Assembly: GCA_030549335.1 (NCBI GenBank)
Contig: CM060187.1
Span: 59,044,203 to 59,108,202, forward strand
DNA length: 64,000 bases
Source of the DNA: Pontederia crassipes
Taxonomy: Eukaryota; Streptophyta; Magnoliopsida; Commelinales; Pontederiaceae
Direction: 5' to 3'
Shown: piece by piece, positions 48,283-60,300 of the stretch
How positions within the stretch are numbered: the stretch's first letter is position 1
How the letters are laid out: every line of letters starts with the position of its first letter
Notes under the pieces: generated by a model
What the model saw: only the letters and a program-made list of their open reading frames with translations
The model's database searches: none
Told to the model about the DNA's origin: nothing
Position numbers and translations under genes: made by a program

Positions 48283-48599
48283 GTATTTGTTTGTAGAGTT
48301 GTTAATAAAGTATGTGTTACATTGCATGCTATTAGTTTAATGCAGTGTTTCTTCCAGAATAAGCAGGTGAAATTGTGCACTTCCTCCCAAAAATGAGCTT
48401 GTTGCCGAATTTCGAAACCCAACTTCCATGTTTTAGAACGACTAATTAATCATGCCAAAAATTTAAATAGAAAAATCAAATTGCCAGATCCAACTATCAA
48501 AGCCACAAGCTCAAGTACATTGTAACGTCCGAGACGTCGTGAAAGAAAAAAAAAGAATAAAAGATAAAAAGATAAAAATAGAATAGGAGAAAATAAAAG

Positions 48600-51500
48600 G
48601 ATAATGAATATGAAATTGTGCCAACAACTCAAATCTCTCCCTCATCACGGCATTTTTTGTGTTCACATCGTTTCCAAATGAAGGCCACTTACGAAGTTCG
48701 ACGGAGTTCAATGTCCTGATCTTTTGGAATTGAGCAACACATGCAATCTATTAAAGGCTATTCGATATCGTCAACTTCACTGTATAGTTGACATATGATG
48801 CATATACATTGGCTTCTCTCCACGACTTTCACATCCATCACATTGGGATAGTTCTCTATTTTCAATTCATTCCTTTATGATTTTTTTATTATTTTTATAC
48901 TCCCTTCTCTGTATTTATTTTTCAACACTGAGGATAGTGCTGAGTTCAAATTTGGGGGAGTTTGCATTTTCATGCATCATGTTTATCATCTTATATTGTA
49001 TTACATGCATACGTTCTTATCATATTTTATCTATTGTTTGCATAAACTTGCATCATCTCGAAAATCTATAGAAATTAAATATTTCATATTATTCTTTCTC
49101 ACGTCTTAATTTTTTTTCAACCATTATTCAAGGACATCCTGTTAATTAACGAAATTCAAAGCACTATTATTTAATCTTTTATCGCCTTCATATTGGGTAA
49201 TTAGTTGGAAGAAAATTGCTTAGTGAAACTATAGATTTTTTACAATGTCCTATTCATGCTCTTATTTTTATATTTATATATAATACTTTGATAATGATTA
49301 TATCTTTGTTAAACATTCCTGTGTAGCTGAGTTTACTAATAAATAAGTGCATGTAAAATTGTCATCATATATAAAAGAGGACTAGTGGAACCTAAACAAG
49401 TATGAGAAGGTACAAAAATGTGTTATTTGGAATCTTGGTGTGTTCGGGTAATTAAATCCGTAAGAAATTCTTGTCTCATGGGATCCATCGATCGAAAGCT
49501 CGTTACATGGACTACCTTGCGCAATACGAAGAAATACATGAGTACCGAATCAGTGAACAAAATAGTGAAAAGAAAAAGAAGTGAAAAAATGATGATGAAA
49601 AGTTTCCAAGTGAAGAAATACAAAAATAATAAATGAATAAAATCTCATGTTACACTTATATATTTAACATTGATATTTTTATTTTTAAAAATTATTTTCT
49701 CGTTATTCATAGCTGAATTTGAAGAAGTTTAAAATATCTTTCATTCAGAAATTTCACAAATCCGGTTATTATGGAAAAGTGGTGAGACACTTAAGCGATG
49801 GATGTATAAAATTTAGTGTTAAGAAAAATAGTTGACTAACAGAGTGAAAACGATGATTTGGTTGGAGCTTTTACTTGAACATTGCTAGAGGACAAGTAAA
49901 TATCTAAGTTTGAGAGAGTTTGATGCATGTAAAATCCAACATATATTTAGTATTTATTTAATCTTATTTCGAATTATTTTCTAATAGCATGCATCATTTT
50001 ATAAGCTTATTTACATAAATTAAAATCTATCCAAATGTTGTATTTTATTGTCTAGAAAGGTCAGGGCGGGGGCAAATTCCCCGCCCTCGAACTTGTTGGG
50101 TGCCATCCCTACATAAAATTTGAAACATAATCAAGAAATTTAAATAACAAAGTCAACAAAAAAAAACCGCGCTCGATTCGGAGTTTAAACGGAGCCAGAA
50201 AGTGGAAAACAAGATAGTTGTGCGGGGTTGAAATTTGACTATCACGGGCCGTGAAGGACCTTTCACGGGACGTGAAACAACGTCGTGAAACTCAGTTTCA
50301 GTCGTTCAAATGCATTTTCTCACGTCCAGAAAGATGCCTGAGACACGAGCCATGAAATTCGTATTTTTCGCACTGTAAGGGCCGTGAAAATGAAGTCATA
50401 GGCCGTAAAATCCTATTTGGACCCTTTTTGGGTTGTTAAATCGCCGTAATAGGTCATGACGAAGTGCAAATTCGAGTTTTGGACGGATTTTTGACAGATT
50501 TTCAAGTGCATAAGAATTCCTACTCATACTATATGATTCCATGATGATTTGGAAATATATTATGATCCAAAATTTGGAGTTTGACAAGGTCAAAATTTCA
50601 AAATTAAATCTACTCTGAATTTACCTTATTTTACATAGAAATTTTTTCTGTTTCTTCTCCGATCACATGGAAGCTCAAACCCCTATAAATAGAAACATTC
50701 TATAGTTAAAAGAGATCATGCTAAGGATGCTAAGGCCTGCAACCAGAACTTTGAAGTCAAGAACGTAAAAGAATTTAGGAGGTTCACCAAGAAGATTTCC
50801 GCACAGTTGACTCTAGACGAGGATTGGACAATAGTTCATTGACGTTCCTGAGAGTATTCTCTATTCTATTTCATGTTGGGATGACTTTATGCTTAATTGA
50901 TACATTATCCTATCTTTAGTAATTTGGATCATTTAGTTTTATTTTCTGTTTGAGACAATTGTAATAGTTTTAATCAATAAGGCAAACTATCAAACATTCT
51001 TTCATTATCGGTTAAAGTTTAGTTTTATTTCGAATATGCATGCTATTATTAATATTTTTTCAGAGATTAATTATCTTCTTTAGCTAGCTATTATCCATGT
51101 AGGAGTAGTTACTTTTAATTGCATGATTTCTATGAAATTGATTCTTGACTTTTAAGTGCAAGTATTGCATGTCACAACTCGTATGATTTTTTACGAAATA
51201 TTAGTTATGTGGTTTATTAATCATTACAATGATATGGTTGATAATAGTTTAAATATTACATTTTAATGCATTTTAATCTCAGGTTTAATTAGATTATGAT
51301 CCATGACAGATTAGTCTTAATCTAATTTGAATTAAGATAGGTTGCTTGATAGTAGATAAAAATTAATAATTTGAGTAGACTCTAATATGTCGTTAGAAAC
51401 TAACTTGTAATATTTGATCAATTCAGCTTGTCTACAATTTCTTTTATCATCCTAAGCCCTATGCATATTAGATTAGTTTAATTTAATTTTACTTTTCTTT

Positions 51501-51688
51501 ATCTTTTTGTTATTTTATTTTTTTTGCAACTCCTTTTTTTCCAAAACTATGTTGTCTCCTATTAGCTTCTAAAATTTGTTTAGTTAAGTAAGTTAATTCC
51601 TCATGAGTTGAACACTCTACTCTTACACTTGATTACTTGAGCGACTAGTACACTTGCTAATATTTAATTATTATCGATTCTTGCATCA
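48600..51688 (+). mobile_element. Ty3/gypsy-like retrotransposon fragment with one LTR (fossil)
   Basis: One LTR spans 49921-51688 (1768 bases, TGATGC...GCATCA). Upstream from about 48600 lies non-coding internal sequence of the type found at the 3' end of Athila/Tat-like elements: a GAGGACAAGTAAATATCTAAG block and a purine-rich stretch directly before the LTR, plus a related block TTCAAATTTGGGGGAGTTTG near 48945. The LTR carries a TATA-like CTATAAATAG near 50685 and repeated CACGGGCCGTGAA-type units. No recognisable gag or pol remains and no second LTR is in the window. It is related to the solo LTR at 30855-32222 but clearly diverged, so the family is old. Confidence 0.72.
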
Positions 51689-53460
51689 CCTGCCTTCGTC
51701 TTCTATTCACCATCGAAGTCGAAGGAAGGAGCAACAGTAGTAGAAAAATGTGTCATCCTCTTCATTTCTTTGTATCGGTCTTATATCGTTTAATTCCTCA
51801 TTAACAGTTGGTGATTAGTGTAAATGGATGGTTATAGTGTGAGTTGGAGGCTTGAGTAGAGTAGTAATCCATTTTTACCTTTTGAATCAATAGTTACAGT
51901 TGCATCTTCCTCTTTCTTCCACCTTTCACTACCTTCTTCCTCCACTCTGTTTCTTTCCTTCGGCGATGTCTATCACACAAGCGCGTAGGAGCTCATGTTC
52001 CTAACAGTTTATCTTTGGCATCGCGCTCGACGTTGTTGAACGAGTTGGGGGAGATGAGAACGGGGGCGTCACAACCGCCCACAAAAAAGTTTATTTTATC
52101 TTTTAGAAATTTTTATATTTATATTTTAATATTGTTTTAACATGCCATGTCATATAGCTGCTCACAACGAGGAGAGAGAAATAGGTCGAGAAATGGTTGA
52201 TCGCAAATAATAAGGACATTTGGTGAAATAAGTTGATAGATGAAGAGTAGTCTAGTTAGTTGGAGGGTAGAATTTAGGCAAAATTGTTTTTATGTTTTTT
52301 AAGTAAATATAGAAATTTTTTATTCTCTTCAACCTTTTATTTTATCTTTTAAACCGGAACAATTGACTAAGTTTCATAACACCAAAATCAACGCTTCGAA
52401 TAACGTTTAGCAGTTCAACTGTTATTTTTTTTATTTGGTAAATGATAAAAATAAGTAAAGTTTAACATCGTATGAAAATATAAAAAAACTACTACTAGCG
52501 TTTAATGATGAGAAGTTATTGATTTATATCTTTTCATTTTTATCCTTATTCAATTTATTTCTCAACTTATCTTATTATTTTTTAGTTTTATTTTATTGTT
52601 ATTTAACTATATTTCTTTTAACATTCATGCTTAATTAATTACAAATTATTATTTGTTAATAATGAACAAAAATTAATTTAGCAATTAATATTTTCATATC
52701 ATGTATGCTCTATACAAAATTTATTGTCAATATGAATTTCTATATAGTTTAATAAAAAAATTAGTTGTGGGATTTTATTTTATTTATTTTGGATATAAAT
52801 AAATTATTTATCAAATTATAATAAATTTTGTATAGTGCTTAAATTGAATAATTTCTCATACGTCAAATTATGTCATTTTATATTTATCAGCTAATTCTAC
52901 CATAGACCAAACACTTACTTGTTAATATCCTAAATGAACTTCTAACCACTAAGTATCATCCACTATCTATTATGGTGCATTCACTGCATTGTCATTCAAC
53001 ATTACTTTGCAATGCAGATTGCCTCTCAGAAAGATTGTCACTTGTTAAATTGTCAGTAATGTACATTACCTTATTTAGTATGCATAAGTAATCTATCTAG
53101 TAATTTATATTAATTACTTATTAATAAATAAAGATTTATAAGTTAATGTATATTTTTTACCGATATACCCCTAATCAAAAGAATCATATTTACATATATA
53201 AATTATTTTTAACTTCGTAAACTTAAATCACAAAGAATATATATTCTCACCCATAAAATTAAAATTTATAAAATAATTAATATATTTTTTAAAATATGAT
53301 AATACTATATTCATACTAATTAACTAATATTTATTTGATTTATTTTATAATTTATTTAGTTAATTTTATAATTTATTTAATGAGTTTTATAATTTATTTA
53401 AATAAAATTATAAAGGATAAATTCGAAAAGTAAAATTAAAAAGATTACAACCCAAGTGAT

Positions 53461-53540
53461 AATCTGGATTGTCTTCCCTCTCATAGATAATCTACATTGC
53501 CACTTCATAAATAATGTAGATTGCTTAGGCAATCCAGATT
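53461..53540. repeat. Nested inverted repeat (MITE-like hairpin)
   Basis: Outer arms AATCTGGATTG and CAATCCAGATT enclose inner arms AATCTACATT and AATGTAGATT. Both pairs are perfect, so the strand could fold into a two-step hairpin. Related GTAATC/GATTAC words are scattered from 52900 to 53650. Confidence 0.65.
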
Positions 53541-54323
53541 ACTCATTACATGTCACAAGTGAACAACATGTTCAGGTAATTTAACACAATATTAATTGAT
53601 AATCTACAAAGATTACCTATAGAGAAATGCCTCATTAGTTAAATCATTATCTGCTATTAAACTACTATTCGCTTATCAAATATCTAGTAATACCAAAGAT
53701 AACTAATATCTTATTGAAGCAAAAGCGACACAATTTGGCATAATGCAAGCTTCATAAGTTGCAAACAATGATCCAATGTTAAAAGACTTGGACTGAACGT
53801 GACCCGAATAACCTTCTCGATCAAGTTGAACTGTCAATTTATAATAAAATAATATAAAATATAAATTATGATATTTTTAATGTATATTTATCAATAATTA
53901 ATATATTTCTACAAAATTAATTATAAATTAGAAATCACATGTGAATAATATAACCAATTATAATTTGTAAGTGCATATTTTAAATTTTGAATGTTAATAT
54001 TAACTTAAATTAGAAAGATCGACATATTATCTATTTTTTAAAATTTAATTAGTGAATTAAATTTTTATTTAATTTTTGTCATTTAAATATGTAAAAAATT
54101 TAAGAAATAGTAAAAAAATAATTTGATAGATGAGTTATGCTAATAATTTTATAATGTAATAAAATATCTTATTATTCAAATGATTAAATGTAGTATGATG
54201 GTTTCTACACATTAATTGCCTCTTTTATTTCTTAATTGAGGATGAACCATCATTCAACTCGTCTGAATTGGACCAATTGGACGAATTTGACATGACCCAT
54301 GGACTCATTAAATGCCTAAAACA

Positions 54324-54800
54324 CTGATCCAATAAGTTGGTTGAGTCCGAGTTTGACAATTATTCGATGATCTGCGATATGTCTCACTATTTGGCATGTA
54401 CAACGGACTTGTTTGGCTTAGCTTACATGTAATAGTTGATGAATTAAAACGTTGATAAATAATTTAATAGTTAAAATTGATTTTCAAAATATGTAATTGC
54501 ATGTTTGATGATAAAAAAATTTATAAAGTATTATTTAGTCAAATGACAAAAAATCTTTAAATCACCGATCCAATAAGCCAGTTGAATATGGGTTTGACAA
54601 CCATGCAATGATATGCAATGTGTGTGATTGTTTGGCATGTACAAAGGGTTTATTTGTCTTAACTCATATGAAATAGCTAATAAATTGAAGTGTTGATAAG
54701 TAGTTTAATAATTGAAAATAATTTTAAAAATAGGTAATTACTTGTTTGATAATAAAAAAACTTATAAGGTATTATTTAGTCAAATGATAAAAAAAGTCTT
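54324..54800. repeat. Tandem duplication of a 241-bp unit
   Basis: The unit beginning CTGATCCAATAAG at 54324 is repeated from 54565 (CCGATCCAATAAG), with collinear matches such as TTTGGCATGTACAA and GTATTATTTAGTCAAATGA. The copies have diverged by many substitutions, so the duplication is old. Confidence 0.75.
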
Positions 54801-57352
54801 TAATATTATACCAGAAGATACATGTGGAAGAATGCTAATAATAAAATAGTATATTTATTGATCAATTTTTTTCTAACTTATAAGCAAATAAAATAAGTAT
54901 TTATCGACTTTCTTTTACGGTTACCAACATGAAGAAAACTTCAAAACTTATAAGTGTTTGATAAATATCTTTTTAAAGTAACATTTACACAGTAAAAAAT
55001 AGGGCATTTCTCATTGATATTGGAACTTTTATACTAGAAACAATGGTATATCCAATTACAACTCATCTGGAATGTAAAACATATCTCTTGCCACAATCCT
55101 CATAATGTATGAGACAAATGTATGCATTTTAGTTAGGGTCATATTTTATGGTTACGATTCTACTAGATATGTCTTTTTTATTTCATAAAAAAAATTATTT
55201 TACGGGACCTCCCCCTCTATGCTATGAGGTAATGATTCCTCTTTACCACAACGATGTTGTCCATAAATAAAATTATTTCATGGATTGTTTATTGAGCCTA
55301 ATTCTAATTATTTTGTTTCGAGACAATGACATCCACGCGGAATTGTTCATTCTATTTAGATATTCACAAACAAGAGGTACTAGATTCTTTTTCGGATGAA
55401 CCATGAAAGGAGAGGAAAGCATAAATACCAACATATGTCTGTCTTTTCTCTAATTCGCCCTACCCAATCCGTTTTGAGAACGTCCGGTGCCAAAGTAATG
55501 AGTAAGTCGCCAAAGATTTGAACACAAACATTATAAATTATCCCCACTATCTTATAGAGCATAAAGGTGGTTTATTTCATATTTTATTCCTATTTTATTC
55601 TCATTTTTTATAATAAAACTTTATTTAATTATTAAACATCATGAATTATTTTTATAATATATCACATGTTAATTTTACTTATAATCCAAATAAATTTTTA
55701 TTTTAAAATAATCAATATTTTATATTAAAATAATATTTTTGAAATTTTATTATTCAAAATAAATATTATAAATTAATTATTATGAATTGAATTTTACGGA
55801 CTTACTAGGCCAAAAGCTTCTCAAGCTAAAGCATTTACCTTTTTAGTTAGAGACCAACGCCTTGGGGTCTGTTTAGGTAAATACTTAATTTCATAAGAAT
55901 TGAATTAATTAAGTCTGCAATTTCGTATATTGAAAAAAAAGTATAATGGGGCAAGGACAAGATTGATTCCTCATAATGAATTAGATCGCACTAATATCTA
56001 TCCTTTTTAATCCACGACTAAAAAAAAGTAGATAGAAAAAATAAGTAAAAGATAAAAGAGCCCAAATTCAAAATGAACAAATTCAAAACGTGTAGGCGAA
56101 TTGACTCATCAAATTCCTATTACGATAGGATCTACAAAAAAGTATTTTGATGCTCGAGAATCTTTTGCTCGTTCGAGAACTACAATCCTTAATACTAGAA
56201 CTGAATCATTTCCTATTATATGTATAAGAACAATTGTAGATTACATATTATGTTCATTTTTATCATTATATACAATTCACTAATTTATATTTACCAAATA
56301 TTTTTTATTATATTTATAAATAAATCACTATTCGCTAATTATTACAAACTCACGTAATTTAATTCTAATAAAATTTATAACATTGTTTTCCAATTTTGAT
56401 CGATAAAATTATTTTTCAAATCTCACGAAAAATATAAATAATGGTGCAACGTTAAACTAATATCATATATGGTGTCAATCATGCAGATACCAAAGAAACA
56501 TAAATAAAAGCTTTTGGACATGAAGAAAGGGGGTAACGGAGCTGCTGTTTTTTACACTCATTACGTGTAGGCATCCATACAAAATTACAATAATACAGGG
56601 TATGGTTCACTTGCATGTACCATCGATGCTTTCCTGTCAGAACCCGAGCATATAAATATTCTATTAACAAAGAATAGCATCAAATGTAAGAGAAGACCCC
56701 TCAACTAAAGCTGGTCCAAGTCCCTCGAAGTAGGCGGACATAAATGACAATGCTGTGATGCAAAATATTTGAAGAAGCTCCATGAAGTAAAGGCTGCAAG
56801 ATCTAACTCATGAACACAAGAGACCGGATGGCAGTGTTTTTCGTTACTTGCCGCAAAATTATGGTTGGCACTAAAATTTCTTGTTAATCGAATCAAATAT
56901 ATACATGAAGACAGCCCACTGACTTGTCTTGTACATAAAAGACAACCCACCGAGTCATCGACTTGTCTTACACTTCGGTCTGACCAATCTGTCTCTTATA
57001 TCAAGATATTCTACAATTTGCATCAGTAGCAGCTGTTGCCTTGACTGGCAACTGCTGTAAATTACTGGATTCCCCAAGGGCCTGATCAACGTATGTGAAT
57101 CAGATGTCATAAGGCAAATAATAAACAACAAACTCCAAGACCATTGAAGTTTGGATCACCATCGGACGGCAACTTGCAGATGATCCCCCGAATTAATGGT
57201 GCTCTTGGTCCATTCTCTTCTTTACGAATGAATACCAGTTGTTGAGAATAGCAATCAGTTAGAAAAGGACACAAAAAATACTTGAGTTGGGATGAACATC
57301 GCACAAAAATACTTGAGTTCGGATGAACATCACACGAACGGAATTCCAGTTA

Positions 57353-60300
57353 TTAATCAGAATCCGTATCTATTCTGAAGTATACCCGTGGCTTCACAGA
57401 CCTTGGCTGCTGAGGATGTGATAATGAACTATCGGGCTTCCGATTATTTGATTTCACATTGTTCACTCTGTTATCTTTTGTACTAAAAGGCAGTGAATCT
57501 GCATAGAGCAAATTTAGACAGATTAACATCGATGAGGAAAAAAACCTTATTTAAAAGAAAAACCAAAATGAAGTGAAAAAATGCATAAAAAAAGAATTAA
57601 GGCGCAGAAGCACCATTAGATGGGCGAAGAATGGAACCAGAAGAAAATACATGGATCATTAATAAGAAAACCAATATACCACCAGCCAACAGAAAAAGAA
57701 CACATGCATGTAGAGCCATCATCAAGATCATACACCATCAAATAACATATCTAAAACACAGATCAAGAGCAATTAAAAGCATTATCAAGATGACAACATT
57801 ATATTCTATCACGAAACCAGCATAACCTGAAAAGTTATTTCCACATTTATTAGGAACTGGTCTTTGCTATCTCAGACATACGACAACTATCAGAGACATA
57901 ATGCAAAATAGGTCTTTTTAAGAGGACAAAGTATAAGTATAATAGTAAATACAATTTAGCAGCTTGACCTTTTCTTAATAGAGAAAAAAAGGATGATTTT
58001 AGGTACTCCTAGAAGTCATCCAAGTATATTACTAAACATATATATTCAAAGATATCGTAGTCATATAAAAAACATTCAAGCAGTAACTAAGAAGAATATC
58101 CTTTTTTGAGGGGTGATCAGAAAACTAATTCTAAGACCCTTACAGTAAAACCAACCGTTTTATTGATTAAAGCTATTCAGAAACGACAGTTTTTCTCATA
58201 TTTGGACCAAGGTTTATAATTTTGGCAATATGAAATGCACTATCATTTTACCAGTTCTATACCATACTAAAAAATGATACCTTTTTCCTTTCTTCAAGTA
58301 AACTTCAACTACCATCTTGTTTTGTTCAGTGACTGAATTGTACCAATCAGACTGCACTTACTAACTACCTGGTTAAAGGGGTTTACTTAAGTTTTCATTG
58401 CTCGATCTAGACAGTTATCTTGACATCAATTTCTATGTTCAAACAATCGATTTTAGTAGTTCTTTCTCTATATATATATTTAGAGAAAATTCTTTCTATA
58501 TTAATTGGTACAATATTTTAATGAAACCATGCATAAAGAACAAAGTGGAGTTAATTTTTTTCAATGAGACAATATATGTGAATTCTAATTCAAGGTAGAA
58601 AGAAAACACTATGCATATCTTTGTCCAAATCGGAGATATACCATCTTCATCTGATGGCTCAATCCTGCTCTCATTAGGTGGAAACTGCCTTGAGCTCTGC
58701 CCATCTGCAGGGGTAGATTCACTAGGTCCACCAGCAGTAAGTCTAAGTGATATCCAATCATCGGAATCAATGCCACCTGTTAAATCAGCATGATCACTTA
58801 AATCAACCTGCAAAGGACCTCCTGCTGGTCGACTAGGAAGAAAAATTTGTAAAGAAGGATCATCACTTGCAAATGCTATGGGATTATCAACCAGGCTTCC
58901 GTTCATTTCAGTGATAGGATGCAATGCAGGAAGACCTTGGACATGTGAATTATCATGCAAACCATCAGGTGTTGTTAAATCATAGTCGGTTATTGGTCCA
59001 CACCCAAAAGAAGCATTTGAATCAACTAAACCTTCCGGAATTTCAGTTTCTGTACCGAAAAGTTGGAAGCCAGAACCTGTCTGATTCTGCATTGTCCACA
59101 GAGGCATCCCAAAATCATCAGTATTACCAAATAGATCAACGGCATTTGCTACCATGCTAGATTCACCGGGATATCTTTCAGAAACTCCCTCATGGTTAGT
59201 GAAATGTATACCATTGTCAACAGCTGTACCATTCTGATAGACAGTCTCTGGAGGAATAAGGGCAAGATTATCATCATCAGAGTCACTAAGGACAATAACA
59301 TCTGGATCTTTTGATGGCGCTGGAGGAATTCTATCCTCGATGTTGTATACTGGATCAAAATTGAGGGAGAAAGAATCAAGCTCGTGGCTGTTGTTCATGG
59401 ACAGTTCAAAGTTTCCCATAACCTCCTGGTTGACACTTGGATCATCATCATCTCTGTAACTTCCACTTGCACTACTGCTCATGGGGACATTATTCTCATA
59501 ACGATCTTTGGATTCTGCAATAAAATGATTTCCCAAAGATTGAAGCTTCAAATCTTCCGGCTTACTAATCTCCCATACTCCATCACGATTACGTTTCATC
59601 CCTATTCTCAGACCTGTATTCCCTTCTGAGTTACCTTCCTGTTTAATTTGTTTTAGCTTCTCTAAGTTGGGTTTCACTTCCACCTCTGGAGCAGGACAAA
59701 GAGAACCATCTGGTAAATGCCATTTCGCAAGATCCCTAGATTCATTTTCATTTTTTGCACGCCAAGACCCATCAGGCCTAACATCAATCTCAGTTACATC
59801 TTCTATGCAACTCCGCATCTGCATCATACAGAGAAGTGGTAAGAAACTATCTAAAATAAAGCCTCAAAATCAACTTGTAAAAAGTAAAACAATATCCAGG
59901 AACACCTACCATAGATGTGATGCGGTTGAAATATGGATCAATAATGAGGTTTTCAAGAGAAAAGTTCTTAAGGCATATTGGGCATTGCCACTGCATCAAA
60001 AGGAAGATGTACAACTGAGTGACAACAAAGAAAGTAATACAAAGAACTAGACGCAAGCAAAACTTATGATGACCTTACGGGAACGTTGGTTAAGTTCGAC
60101 AAAAGTTTCAAGATCAAAACAGCCCGTATGAACACAAGGCTTAAATCTGCCAGCTATCCTAATCCGCGATCCACTCATCTGCAAGTTTTAAAAAAAAATC
60201 ATCACTTTTTGGAAGATGAGAATGCAAATATCAACAAATTAAAAACCCATGATAATATTTTGTGAAAGTGCACAATGCATGAAGATAATTACATGATAAA

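Larger units (their letters stand above)
51689..57352. other. AT-rich intergenic region, no gene seen
   Basis: No supported gene. A nested inverted repeat lies at 53461-53540 and a 241-base tandem duplication at 54324-54800 (both listed). Open frames at 55380-55562 (-) and 56101-56283 (+) read somewhat like real protein but I cannot assign them. The last few hundred bases before 57353 are downstream of the SIZ1 stop codon and should include its 3' untranslated region. Confidence 0.5.

Noticed and set aside
50062-50084. GGGCGGGG/CCCCGCCC inverted repeat
   Set aside because: Short hairpin inside the LTR fossil; no evidence of a separate function.
56095-56200. Possible plastid rps7 insertion
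   Set aside because: Only a short stretch resembles rps7 and the similarity stops abruptly; too weak to annotate.
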